DNA from: an uncultured Sphingomonadaceae bacterium
GTDB lineage: Bacteria > Pseudomonadota > Alphaproteobacteria > Sphingomonadales > Sphingomonadaceae
NCBI GenBank assembly: GCA_947497085.1
Contig: CANMFE010000001.1
Span: forward strand, 806,001 to 870,000
Direction of reading: 5' to 3'
DNA length: 64,000 nucleotides
Shown: positions 9,237 to 16,207 of the stretch, piece by piece
Layout: every line of letters begins with the position of its first letter
Position numbering within the stretch: position 1 is the first letter of the stretch
Position numbers and translations under genes: made by a program
The notes under the pieces: generated by a model
Told to the model about the DNA's origin: nothing
Database searches by the model: none
What the model saw: only the letters and a program-made list of their open reading frames with translations

Positions 9237-9322
9237 CCCGCCAAGCGACTTCTTATCTCCACTTGCCCCGCGCAACCATTGTCCATATCACTAGGCATAA
9301 TGATTTAGGGGAGCCGTGATAT

Positions 9323-10837
9323 ATGGCCGAAACAGTAACCTGGGTGCTCGGCATCCTTGCCTATATTTTCGTATTCTGTCTGGGGCTGGCGCTATTTGCC
9401 ATCGCTGTGATGTTTATCATCGATATCACCCAGACCCGCGACGCGGTGCGCCGCAACTATCCTGTGATTGGCCGCTTCCGGGCATTATTTACCGAACTGG
9501 GTGAATTTTTCCGGCAATATTTCTTTGCCATGGACCGTGAAGAACTGCCCTTTAACCGCGCCGAACGCGACTGGGTGGAGCATGCGTGCGAGGACGGCGG
9601 CAGCACAGTTGCATTTGGATCAACCAAGAACCTGGAAGATGTCGGCACACCGATTTTCGTCAATGCCCCCTTTCCCACCATGCGCAAGGACAAGGCAAAG
9701 ACGCAGCCGATGATCATAGGCCCGCATGCGCGCCAGCCCTATGAGGCACCGTCCTTTTTCAATATTTCCGCGATGAGCTATGGCTCGCTGTCCGCGCCCG
9801 CAGTAAAGGCGCTTTCGCACGGCGCAAAGCTCGCCGGTTGCTGGCTCAACACCGGTGAAGGCGGCATGTCAAAGCATCATCTGGAAGGCGGCTGTGACAT
9901 CATATTCCAGATCGGGACAGCCAAATATGGCGTGCGCGATGCAGACGGGAATCTTTCCGACGAAAAACTGCGCGAGGTAGCCGCACACGCAGAAGTCAAG
10001 ATGTTCGAGGTTAAGCTGTCACAGGGTGCAAAGCCAGGTAAAGGCGGGATACTCCCCGCCCAAAAAGTCACTGCCGAAATCGCCGCAACACGCGGGATAG
10101 CGGAAGGCGAAGACAGTATTTCCCCGAACCGCTTCCCTGAAGTCGGCAATATTGACGAGTTGCTCGACTTTGTTGGCCGTATCCGTGAAGTGACGGGCAA
10201 GCCGGTGGGTATCAAGGCCGTGATCGGTTCGACCGACTGGGTCGAAGAAATGTGCCAGAAAATCCATGAACGCGGCGTGGAAAACGCGCCTGATTTCTTC
10301 ACGCTCGACAGCGGCGATGGCGGTACCGGGGCCGCGCCCATGCCACTGATGGACAATGTCGGCCTGCTGATCGACGAAAGCCTGCCGCTGCTCTCCGATG
10401 TGTTCCACAAATATAACCTGCGCGAGAGGATCAGGATCATCGCTTCGGGCAAGCGCATCACCCCCGCCGATGTCGCTTGGGCGATCTGTGCTGGCGCTGA
10501 TTTCGTCAATGCCGCACGCGGGTTCATGTTCTCGCTCGGCTGTATCCAGGCAATGAAGTGCAACAAGAATACCTGCCCCACCGGCATCACTACACACGAT
10601 CCGCGGCTACAGGACGGGCTCGATCCCACGCGAAAAAAAGTACGCGTCATGCATTATCAGCAGAATCTGGTGCATGAGGTTGAAGTGATTGCCCATAGCT
10701 GCGGCGTCAAAGAGCCGCGCGGGCTGCGCCGCCACCATATCCGCATCGTGCAGGATGATGGGCGCTCCATGCCAATGGATAAATTATATCCGCGGCCCGA
10801 AATACTGGAACGTTATCGCCATAGCGGCGTTGCATAG
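9323..10837 (+). CDS. FMN-binding glutamate-synthase-like protein, membrane-anchored
   Basis: A 504-residue protein with the FMN-binding synthase domain of GltB but no glutaminase domain and no gltD-like partner beside it. Residues 9-36 form one transmembrane helix, followed by a linker of about 55 residues and the TIM-barrel domain. FMN-site motifs (MSYGSLSAPAVKALS, NTGEGGMS, DSGDGGTGAAPMPLMDN) are present, as is the GltB-type cysteine pattern C-x5-C-x4-C in GCIQAMKCNKNTCPTG, which binds a [3Fe-4S] cluster in glutamate synthase. It may be a glutamate synthase or another FMN oxidoreductase tied to the membrane; its electron donor is unknown. The start follows TAGGGGAG. Confidence 0.85.
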   Translation: MAETVTWVLGILAYIFVFCLGLALFAIAVMFIIDITQTRDAVRRNYPVIGRFRALFTELGEFFRQYFFAMDREELPFNRAERDWVEHACEDGGSTVAFGSTKNLEDVGTPIFVNAPFPTMRKDKAKTQPMIIGPHARQPYEAPSFFNISAMSYGSLSAPAVKALSHGAKLAGCWLNTGEGGMSKHHLEGGCDIIFQIGTAKYGVRDADGNLSDEKLREVAAHAEVKMFEVKLSQGAKPGKGGILPAQKVTAEIAATRGIAEGEDSISPNRFPEVGNIDELLDFVGRIREVTGKPVGIKAVIGSTDWVEEMCQKIHERGVENAPDFFTLDSGDGGTGAAPMPLMDNVGLLIDESLPLLSDVFHKYNLRERIRIIASGKRITPADVAWAICAGADFVNAARGFMFSLGCIQAMKCNKNTCPTGITTHDPRLQDGLDPTRKKVRVMHYQQNLVHEVEVIAHSCGVKEPRGLRRHHIRIVQDDGRSMPMDKLYPRPEILERYRHSGVA

Positions 10838-10865
10838 CCATCAACAAAGACCTGGGGACATATAT

Positions 10866-11732
10866 ATGAAAAAACCGCTTATCCTGACCGCTCTTTCTGC
10901 CGCCATAATCGCACCCGCTGCGCTGATAGGTAGCACCGCCATGGCAAAGCACCATGAGGGCACGGAAATGCACGGGTTGGACGATGTATTGTCGCATGCC
11001 CGCCGCGCCGAAGATGCACCGCGCGACACATATCGCCACCCCAAGGAAACGCTCGCGTTTTTCGGTGTGAAACCCGACATGACTGTGGCCGAATATGGAC
11101 CCGGCGGCGGCTGGTACACCCGTGTCCTGTTGCCCTATATTGCCCCCAAGGGCACATATATCGCGGTTGGTACGGACAGCGACGTGTTGGAATTCAGCAG
11201 CCGCGCCCGTGAAGCGCGCAGCAAAAGCTGGCCCGAACGCTTCCCGGCGACTGCATCCGAATGGACTGGCATCAACCCTGAAAGCATCAAGGCCTATGAA
11301 AGCGACGAAGTGCCCGAAGAGATGCTGGGCACGGTCGACCGCATACTGATATTCCGCTCTCTGCACGGTATGATGGGCGGCAACCGCGCCGACAGCGAGT
11401 TGAGGTCACTGCGCAGCTTGCTGAAAGATGACGGTATGGTTGGCGTGGTCCAGCACCGCGCCAAGGCCGATGCGCCTTTTGCATATGCCAACGGATCAAA
11501 AGGTTATCTGAGACAGAAAGACGTGATTGCCCTGTTCGAACTTAATGGTTTTGAATTGGTCAAATCATCAGAAACTAATGCCAATCCGAAAGACCCCAGG
11601 GATCATGAGGTTGGTGTGTGGACCCTGCCGCCGCGCCTTGCGACCGCAGAAAGAAACCCCGCCGACAAAGCCAAATATGAAGCGATTGGCGAATCTGACC
11701 GGATGACATTACTGTTCAAAAAGGCTCCCTGA
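10866..11732 (+). CDS. Exported class I SAM methyltransferase-like protein
   Basis: A 288-residue protein with a clear Sec signal peptide (residues 1-27, MKKP then a hydrophobic run ending STAMA) followed by a Rossmann methyltransferase fold: VAEYGPGGGWYTRVLLPYIA corresponds to motif I, and DRILIFRSLHG to the later strand. It resembles a group of predicted methyltransferases that carry signal peptides. SAM is not known to be available in the periplasm, so enzymatic activity there is doubtful; a binding or degenerate role is possible. The ATG at 10866 is preceded by GGGG and gives a proper signal peptide; it lies 28 bases after the preceding gene. Confidence 0.75.
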   Translation: MKKPLILTALSAAIIAPAALIGSTAMAKHHEGTEMHGLDDVLSHARRAEDAPRDTYRHPKETLAFFGVKPDMTVAEYGPGGGWYTRVLLPYIAPKGTYIAVGTDSDVLEFSSRAREARSKSWPERFPATASEWTGINPESIKAYESDEVPEEMLGTVDRILIFRSLHGMMGGNRADSELRSLRSLLKDDGMVGVVQHRAKADAPFAYANGSKGYLRQKDVIALFELNGFELVKSSETNANPKDPRDHEVGVWTLPPRLATAERNPADKAKYEAIGESDRMTLLFKKAP

Positions 11733-11754
11733 CCCGTAGCAGTCAAACAATGAT

Positions 11755-11775
11755 TTATGTTATGGAATAACATAA
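11755..11775. promoter_or_regulatory. AT-rich palindrome, candidate operator
   Basis: TTATGTTAT (11755-11763), three bases GGA, then ATAACATAA (11767-11775): perfect 9-bp arms. It ends 44 bases before the SIMPL gene start, and a possible -10 box (TATACT, 11786-11791) follows, so the palindrome would overlap the -35 region. No T-run follows, so an operator is more likely than a terminator. The cognate regulator is unknown. Confidence 0.5.
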
Positions 11776-11819
11776 CGCTTTATTCTATACTCATCTCAAC
11801 ATTGCCCAGGAGAGCCATA

Positions 11820-12539
11820 ATGCATAAATCTTTACTGTTATTATCCACCATTTCCGCGCTGACCCTTTCCGCTTGTTCAGATTCTGGGCGGCTGGTCGAG
11901 CGTGATGAAACGTTGTTGAGTATCAGCGCCACCGGAAAGGCGGAAAGCAAGCCGGATCAGGCCCGCTTCACTGCGGGGATTAGCACCATCCGCAGCGATG
12001 CAGAAGCTGCGAATGAGGCCAATGCGGAGGCAATGCAGAAAGTTGTCGCCGCGCTGGCCGAAAAAGGCGTGGAGGAAAAGGATATCCAGACCCGTAATGT
12101 CTCGGTTCGACGTATCGACTATGGCCGCAACAAAGGAAAGTTTGAAGCGAATAACCAGGTTAGCGTCCGCGTACGCAAGGTGGAGGATGCGGGTGCTGTA
12201 ATCGGTGCTGCCACCGCAGCGGGTGCAAATGTGCTAAGCGGTCCATCACTGACACAGTCCGATCCCGAAGCCGCGAAACTGTCCGCCCATGGTGCGGCAT
12301 ACAAGGCGGCCAGAGCCAAGGCAGAGGCCTATGCCGAAGCGGCAGGTATGGAAATAATGCGCGTTATTACCATCACCGATGCCAGCAATATGAATGGCCG
12401 TTATCCTTATCCCAACGATGCTTCTTATGAAATGGTCGAACAAGCCGCACCACGGCCAGTCGCCAATCCGCCTGTATATGGCGGTACAAATGTCGACACC
12501 GTGCAGGTTAAGGTACAGTTTGCGCTGCAACCGAAATAA
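11820..12539 (+). CDS. SIMPL (DUF541) domain lipoprotein
   Basis: A 239-residue periplasmic lipoprotein: signal peptide with lipobox LSAC and Cys19, then a SIMPL/DUF541 domain (SISATGKAESKPDQARFTAGI at its start, and VQVKVQFALQPK at the end). Family members form oligomeric beta-rich rings in the cell envelope; their biochemical job is poorly defined, with links to oxidative and membrane stress in some species. The ATG at 11820 follows CCAGGAGAG, a strong ribosome binding site. A palindromic candidate operator lies upstream. Confidence 0.85.
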   Translation: MHKSLLLLSTISALTLSACSDSGRLVERDETLLSISATGKAESKPDQARFTAGISTIRSDAEAANEANAEAMQKVVAALAEKGVEEKDIQTRNVSVRRIDYGRNKGKFEANNQVSVRVRKVEDAGAVIGAATAAGANVLSGPSLTQSDPEAAKLSAHGAAYKAARAKAEAYAEAAGMEIMRVITITDASNMNGRYPYPNDASYEMVEQAAPRPVANPPVYGGTNVDTVQVKVQFALQPK

Positions 12540-12625
12540 AGCCGTGCATTCTAGTATTGAGATAGGCACCGCTCGCCGTAATCGCTCTTGCCGCGCATTT
12601 TGATATGGTTGTATAGGCATTGTCC

Positions 12626-13486
12626 ATGACCCAGATCACCGTCGCCGCGATGCAGTTGCCTCTGAACGGCAGCGAAGCCGAGAATATTGACGTTGTCAGC
12701 GATCTTGTCGCGCGCGCAGCAGGTGAAGGCGCACAGATCATACTGCCGCCCGAACTTTTCTCTGGCCCCTATTTCTGTGCGCGCGAGGATGAGGCGCTGT
12801 TTGCGCTTGCCCGCCCCTCGAGCGAACATCCTTCGGTGCGCGCCATGGCGAAACTCGCAAAGCAGCTTGGCGTCGCCATACCCACCAGTTTTTTCGAACG
12901 CGATGGGCCGCATTATTATAACTCACTCGCGATGATCGGTCCCGATGGCGATATGATGGGTGTGTACCGCAAAAGCCATATCCCCGATGGTCCTGGCTAT
13001 GAGGAAAAATTCTATTTCCGCCCCGGCAATTCCGGTTTCCGGGTCTGGGACGTGATGGGCACACGTATCGGCGTCGGCATATGCTGGGACCAATGGTATC
13101 CCGAATGCGCACGCGCCATGGCGCTCATGGGCGCAGAGTTGCTATTCTACCCCACCGCGATTGGCAGCGAACCTTATGATGCAGACCTTGATACCAGCGC
13201 CATGTGGCGGCGCGCGATGCAGGGCCATGCAGTCAGCAACTGCATGCCCGTCATCGCCAGCAACCGCATCGGCAAGGAAAGCGAAGGCGCGGACAGCGGC
13301 ATATTTTACGGTCACAGTTTTATAGCCAATGAGTGGGGTGATCTGGTCGCCGAATATGGCGCAGAGGAAACCGGCGTTCTGATCACCACACTCGACCTGG
13401 ACCAAGCCCGCAAACACCGCGCAGGCATGGGCTTTTTCCGCGACCGGCGGCCCGAGCTTTATGGAAGGCTGGTGGAGGATAGATGA
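12626..13486 (+). CDS. aguB: N-carbamoylputrescine amidase
   Basis: A 286-residue nitrilase-superfamily amidase that hydrolyses N-carbamoylputrescine to putrescine, CO2 and ammonia, completing the agmatine pathway begun by AguA. The catalytic triad is visible: Glu43 in LPPELFSG, Lys116 in YRKSHIPDGPGY and Cys153 in GICWDQWYPE. FSGPYFC near residue 45 and the KFYFRPG segment are typical of the AguB clade rather than other nitrilases. The ATG at 12626 fits the family N-terminus (MTQITVAAMQ). Three envelope-type genes separate it from aguA on the same strand. Confidence 0.93.
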   Translation: MTQITVAAMQLPLNGSEAENIDVVSDLVARAAGEGAQIILPPELFSGPYFCAREDEALFALARPSSEHPSVRAMAKLAKQLGVAIPTSFFERDGPHYYNSLAMIGPDGDMMGVYRKSHIPDGPGYEEKFYFRPGNSGFRVWDVMGTRIGVGICWDQWYPECARAMALMGAELLFYPTAIGSEPYDADLDTSAMWRRAMQGHAVSNCMPVIASNRIGKESEGADSGIFYGHSFIANEWGDLVAEYGAEETGVLITTLDLDQARKHRAGMGFFRDRRPELYGRLVEDR

Positions 13487-13672
13487 GCGGCTATAACCGT
13501 TGGCAAATGACATGATTTCACAAAATCCTGTCTTACATAGCGCGCGTTCCGCTATAGTGGTACAATGTGCGACCGCCTTTCCTGCACCGCACATCCCCTG
13601 TTGTGAAGCAGCACCCGTAGAGCAGCAGAAAAAGGTTCCGTAGGTGCGACTTTCGTGAATTTCGCAATGAAA

Positions 13673-14353
13673 TTACATATCAGCCTCGTTTAATTGCAGG
13701 GCGCGAGCAAAAACGGCATTGAACATTTCTGTCGTCAGCCGACCCGTATTCATATTGTAGCGGCTGCAGTGATAGCTATCTAGGAGGATCCTGCCATCCG
13801 GCACCTGATGCTCAGCAAGATGCGCAAACCGGTGCTCTGCCAGCCGCATACCGAAACCCCGCACCAGACTGTCATGCGCCACCTTACCCAGCGCGATTAT
13901 GACGCGCAGGTTTGGCAGCATGGACAGTTGCCGCATCAGGTAAGGACGGCAGTTATTCACTTCCGCTCCGGTTGGGCGGTTTTCGGGCGGCAGGCATTTG
14001 ACCGCATTCAATATCATTGCGCCATGCAGTGTCACGTCATCGTCGGGATCATTGGCGAAACTGCCCCTGCTCAGCGCGAAACGGTCCAGCGTGGCAAACA
14101 GCACCTCGCCCGATTGGTCTCCCGTGAAGGGCCGGCCAGTGCGGTGCGCGCCATGTTTGCCGGGGGCTAGGCCGACAACCGCGAGCCGCGCCTCTGGATC
14201 ACCCCATGCCGGAACCGGCGCGCCGTGCCAGTGCGGAAATTCGCGCGCAATTTCCCTGCGATAGGCAGCCAGCCGGGAGCATTTATGGCATCCCGGCCGT
14301 GGTTCGATTCCCGGCAGGGATTGTGATGAAGGGCTTTTGTGGAGCATGGACAT
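13673..14353 (-). CDS. Uracil-DNA glycosylase, iron-sulfur type (family 5-like)
   Basis: A 226-residue member of the iron-sulfur uracil-DNA glycosylases, which remove uracil or other deaminated bases from DNA. The four [4Fe-4S] cysteines are C22 and C25 (CHKC), C120 and C135. The active-site loop is GLAPGKHGAHRTGRPFTGD at 61-79, and DSYHCSRYNMNTGRLT at 192-207 is the C-terminal DNA-binding motif, both of family 5 (UdgB) type rather than family 4. The start is uncertain: ATG at 14353 leaves 11 bases to the divergent folK start; a longer start at 14416 would overlap folK. Confidence 0.85.
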   Translation of the reverse strand: MSMLHKSPSSQSLPGIEPRPGCHKCSRLAAYRREIAREFPHWHGAPVPAWGDPEARLAVVGLAPGKHGAHRTGRPFTGDQSGEVLFATLDRFALSRGSFANDPDDDVTLHGAMILNAVKCLPPENRPTGAEVNNCRPYLMRQLSMLPNLRVIIALGKVAHDSLVRGFGMRLAEHRFAHLAEHQVPDGRILLDSYHCSRYNMNTGRLTTEMFNAVFARALQLNEADM

Positions 14354-14364
14354 AGGATAGGCAC

Positions 14365-14913
14365 ATGCGCATGACGGACGCAACCAAACATGAATATCTG
14401 ATTGCCCTGGGGTCAAACCGGCGCAATGGCATTTATGTGCGTCCGCGGCAGGTTATCGCGGCAGCAATTGAGGCATTGCATGGCGATTATGATGTCCGGG
14501 CCGTCTCCCGTACCATCATGACGCGGCCCGTTGGTCCTTCACAGCGGCGCTATGCCAATGCCGCCGTGCGGCTCAAAACGAATCAGGGGCCGGAGGAAAT
14601 ACTGGTTGCACTCAAAAAACTGGAACGCGAATTTGGCGCAAGGCGCGGACAGCGTTGGGGTAGCCGGGTGCTGGACCTGGACATCATCTTGTGGAGCGGC
14701 GGGATATGGCCCGGACCAGTCCATGTTGCTCCCCCGCCGCAAAACACCGGAAATGCTGGCCCTATGCGGCTTGTGATCCCGCATATATCCTTTAGCAGCC
14801 GCAGCTTTGTGCTGGAACCAGCCGCGCAGATAGCGCCCGGCTGGCGCGATCCGGTGACGGGCCGGACAGTCCGCCAACTCATGTTTCTGCAAAAAATGGG
14901 TAAAGCCGCTTGA
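14365..14913 (+). CDS. folK: 6-hydroxymethyl-7,8-dihydropterin pyrophosphokinase
   Basis: A 182-residue enzyme that transfers pyrophosphate from ATP to hydroxymethyldihydropterin, the step before dihydropteroate synthase in folate synthesis. Motifs: IALGSNRRNG at 13-22, ALKKLEREFGARRGQRWG near residues 80-95, and LDLDIILWSGG near 99 with the metal-binding Asp pair; VIPHISFSSRSFVLEP corresponds to the usual PHPRLHERAFVLxPL segment. It diverges from the uracil-DNA glycosylase gene with a very short gap. An alternative ATG is at 14371. tRNA-Lys follows 68 bases downstream. Confidence 0.93.
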   Translation: MRMTDATKHEYLIALGSNRRNGIYVRPRQVIAAAIEALHGDYDVRAVSRTIMTRPVGPSQRRYANAAVRLKTNQGPEEILVALKKLEREFGARRGQRWGSRVLDLDIILWSGGIWPGPVHVAPPPQNTGNAGPMRLVIPHISFSSRSFVLEPAAQIAPGWRDPVTGRTVRQLMFLQKMGKAA

Positions 14914-14981
14914 CCCGCGAGCAAAGCGTGACTAGGTGAGCGTCTGCACCAACGCATGGCAAATGTCCCATGCATGATATG

Positions 14982-15057
14982 GGGCCCTTAGCTCAGTCGG
15001 TAGAGCAACTGACTTTTAATCAGTAGGTCGCTGGTTCGAACCCAGCAGGGCTCACCA
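14982..15057 (+). tRNA. tRNA-Lys (anticodon UUU)
   Basis: A 76-base cloverleaf including the encoded CCA end. The acceptor stem GGGCCCT pairs with AGGGCTC (one G-U), the D arm has GCTC/GAGC, the anticodon stem ACTGA/TCAGT encloses CTTTTAA with anticodon TTT, and the T arm is GCTGG-TTCGAAC-CCAGC. It decodes AAA and AAG. Confidence 0.98.
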
Positions 15058-15147
15058 TTATATGCCTTTGGTATTAGTGGTGTTTTTGCATTTTTTATGC
15101 CGCCCCTCTTCTTTCATTCAGACTGCCATCCGCTTTCCGTTCAGAAA

Positions 15148-15229
15148 AATGTGTAATATGCGCGATGATGGACTTACCTGAACGTCTCCGCACAGTAAGT
15201 CCATTATACCGGTGCTTCAATTACACATT
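15148..15229 (+). promoter_or_regulatory. Nested inverted-repeat leader upstream of isoaspartyl peptidase
   Basis: The outer arms AATGTGTAAT (15148-15157) and ATTACACATT (15220-15229) are perfect. Inside them a 13-bp stem (15165-15177 with 15195-15207, one G-U) carries ATGGACTTAC/GTAAGTCCAT around a 17-base loop. As RNA this would be a long two-part hairpin ending 17 bases before the downstream start codon at 15247. No T-run follows. It could be a regulatory leader, a small structured RNA or a degenerate miniature element. Confidence 0.55.
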
Positions 15230-15246
15230 GATTCGACAGATCAACA

Positions 15247-16188
15247 ATGCTGTACGAAGCATTCGTACGTAAGGGAGCATCCATTATTTCTACCGTAAAA
15301 ACCCATTCCTATGCACTGGCACTTCATGGCGGGGCAGGTGCCAAAGCTGGCGAAGATTATGCTGTTGTCGAACGGCATTTGAGCAAACTTGCGGCACAGG
15401 GCGAAGCCATGCTGAAACAGGGCAAGACCGCGGTTGATGTCGTAGAAGACATGACCCGTGAAATGGAAGCATCAGGGCTTTATGTGGCCGGCAAGGGTTC
15501 TGCCCCGAATGTGTCGGGACAGGTCGAGCTGGACGCAAGCATTATGGACGGCACGACGCGTCAGGCCGGCGCCGTGGCCGCGATCCGGGACGTTGTACAT
15601 CCGGTTGCGGTTGCACGCGCGGTTATGGAGCATTCGCCCAGCGTGATGCTGGCGGGTGAAGGCGCCAATGGTTTTGCACGGACGAAGGGCTTTGAAAGCG
15701 TGGATGACCCTGCCGCATATTATGTACTGCCAATAGGCGTGAGCGAAGAGGACGTCAGTGTCAGCGATATGCAGCATGGCACGGTCGGCGCGGTAGCGCT
15801 TGATACGCATGGCAATCTTGCGGCCGCCACATCGACCGGCGGTGTTTTTGGCAAGCCCGCAGGCCGGGTCGGCGATACGCCGATTATCGGCGTCGGGACC
15901 TGGGCGGATCAGGACATCGCCATTTCCTGCACCGGGACGGGGGAATATTTCATCCGTGCGGGTGGGGCGCTGACAATCGCCAACCGCTACAAACTGGCGG
16001 GCGATACACTGGAACAGGCGCTCTGGCACATGCTGGATGATGTCGCGGCGCTCGGCGGCGATGGCGGCGTGATTGCCATTTCCAGCAGTGGTGAAATTGC
16101 AATGGCTTTCAACAGTGACGGCATGAAACGCGCTTCTGTTTCAAACGCTGCCCCGCCTGCCGCAACCACTTTTGCACCCTGCCGATAA
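15247..16188 (+). CDS. Isoaspartyl peptidase/L-asparaginase (Ntn hydrolase)
   Basis: A 313-residue plant-type asparaginase precursor, cleaved autocatalytically before Thr179 in [25 protein letters not shown] at 23-35 and [11 protein letters not shown] near 194 are family hallmarks. These enzymes hydrolyse beta-aspartyl dipeptides and asparagine. Given the cphA-cphB genes converging on it, its likely substrate is beta-Asp-Arg, the dipeptide cyanophycinase releases. The ATG at 15247 has a weak ribosome binding site, while AAGGGAG lies inside the frame at 15271-15277, so translation may start later. It ends 20 bases from the convergent Mur ligase gene. Confidence 0.88.
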   Translation: MLYEAFVRKGASIISTVKTHSYALALHGGAGAKAGEDYAVVERHLSKLAAQGEAMLKQGKTAVDVVEDMTREMEASGLYVAGKGSAPNVSGQVELDASIMDGTTRQAGAVAAIRDVVHPVAVARAVMEHSPSVMLAGEGANGFARTKGFESVDDPAAYYVLPIGVSEEDVSVSDMQHGTVGAVALDTHGNLAAATSTGGVFGKPAGRVGDTPIIGVGTWADQDIAISCTGTGEYFIRAGGALTIANRYKLAGDTLEQALWHMLDDVAALGGDGGVIAISSSGEIAMAFNSDGMKRASVSNAAPPAATTFAPCR

Positions 16189-16207
16189 AGGTAGGCCTGT
16201 TTACTGT

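Noticed and set aside
8226..9275. Long minus-strand frame opposite aguA
   Set aside because: AguA on the plus strand has all catalytic motifs; the reverse frame has none.
9877..10650. Minus-strand frame of 257 codons inside the GltB-like gene
   Set aside because: Low-complexity Ser/Pro-rich translation with no domain; shadow of the plus-strand gene.
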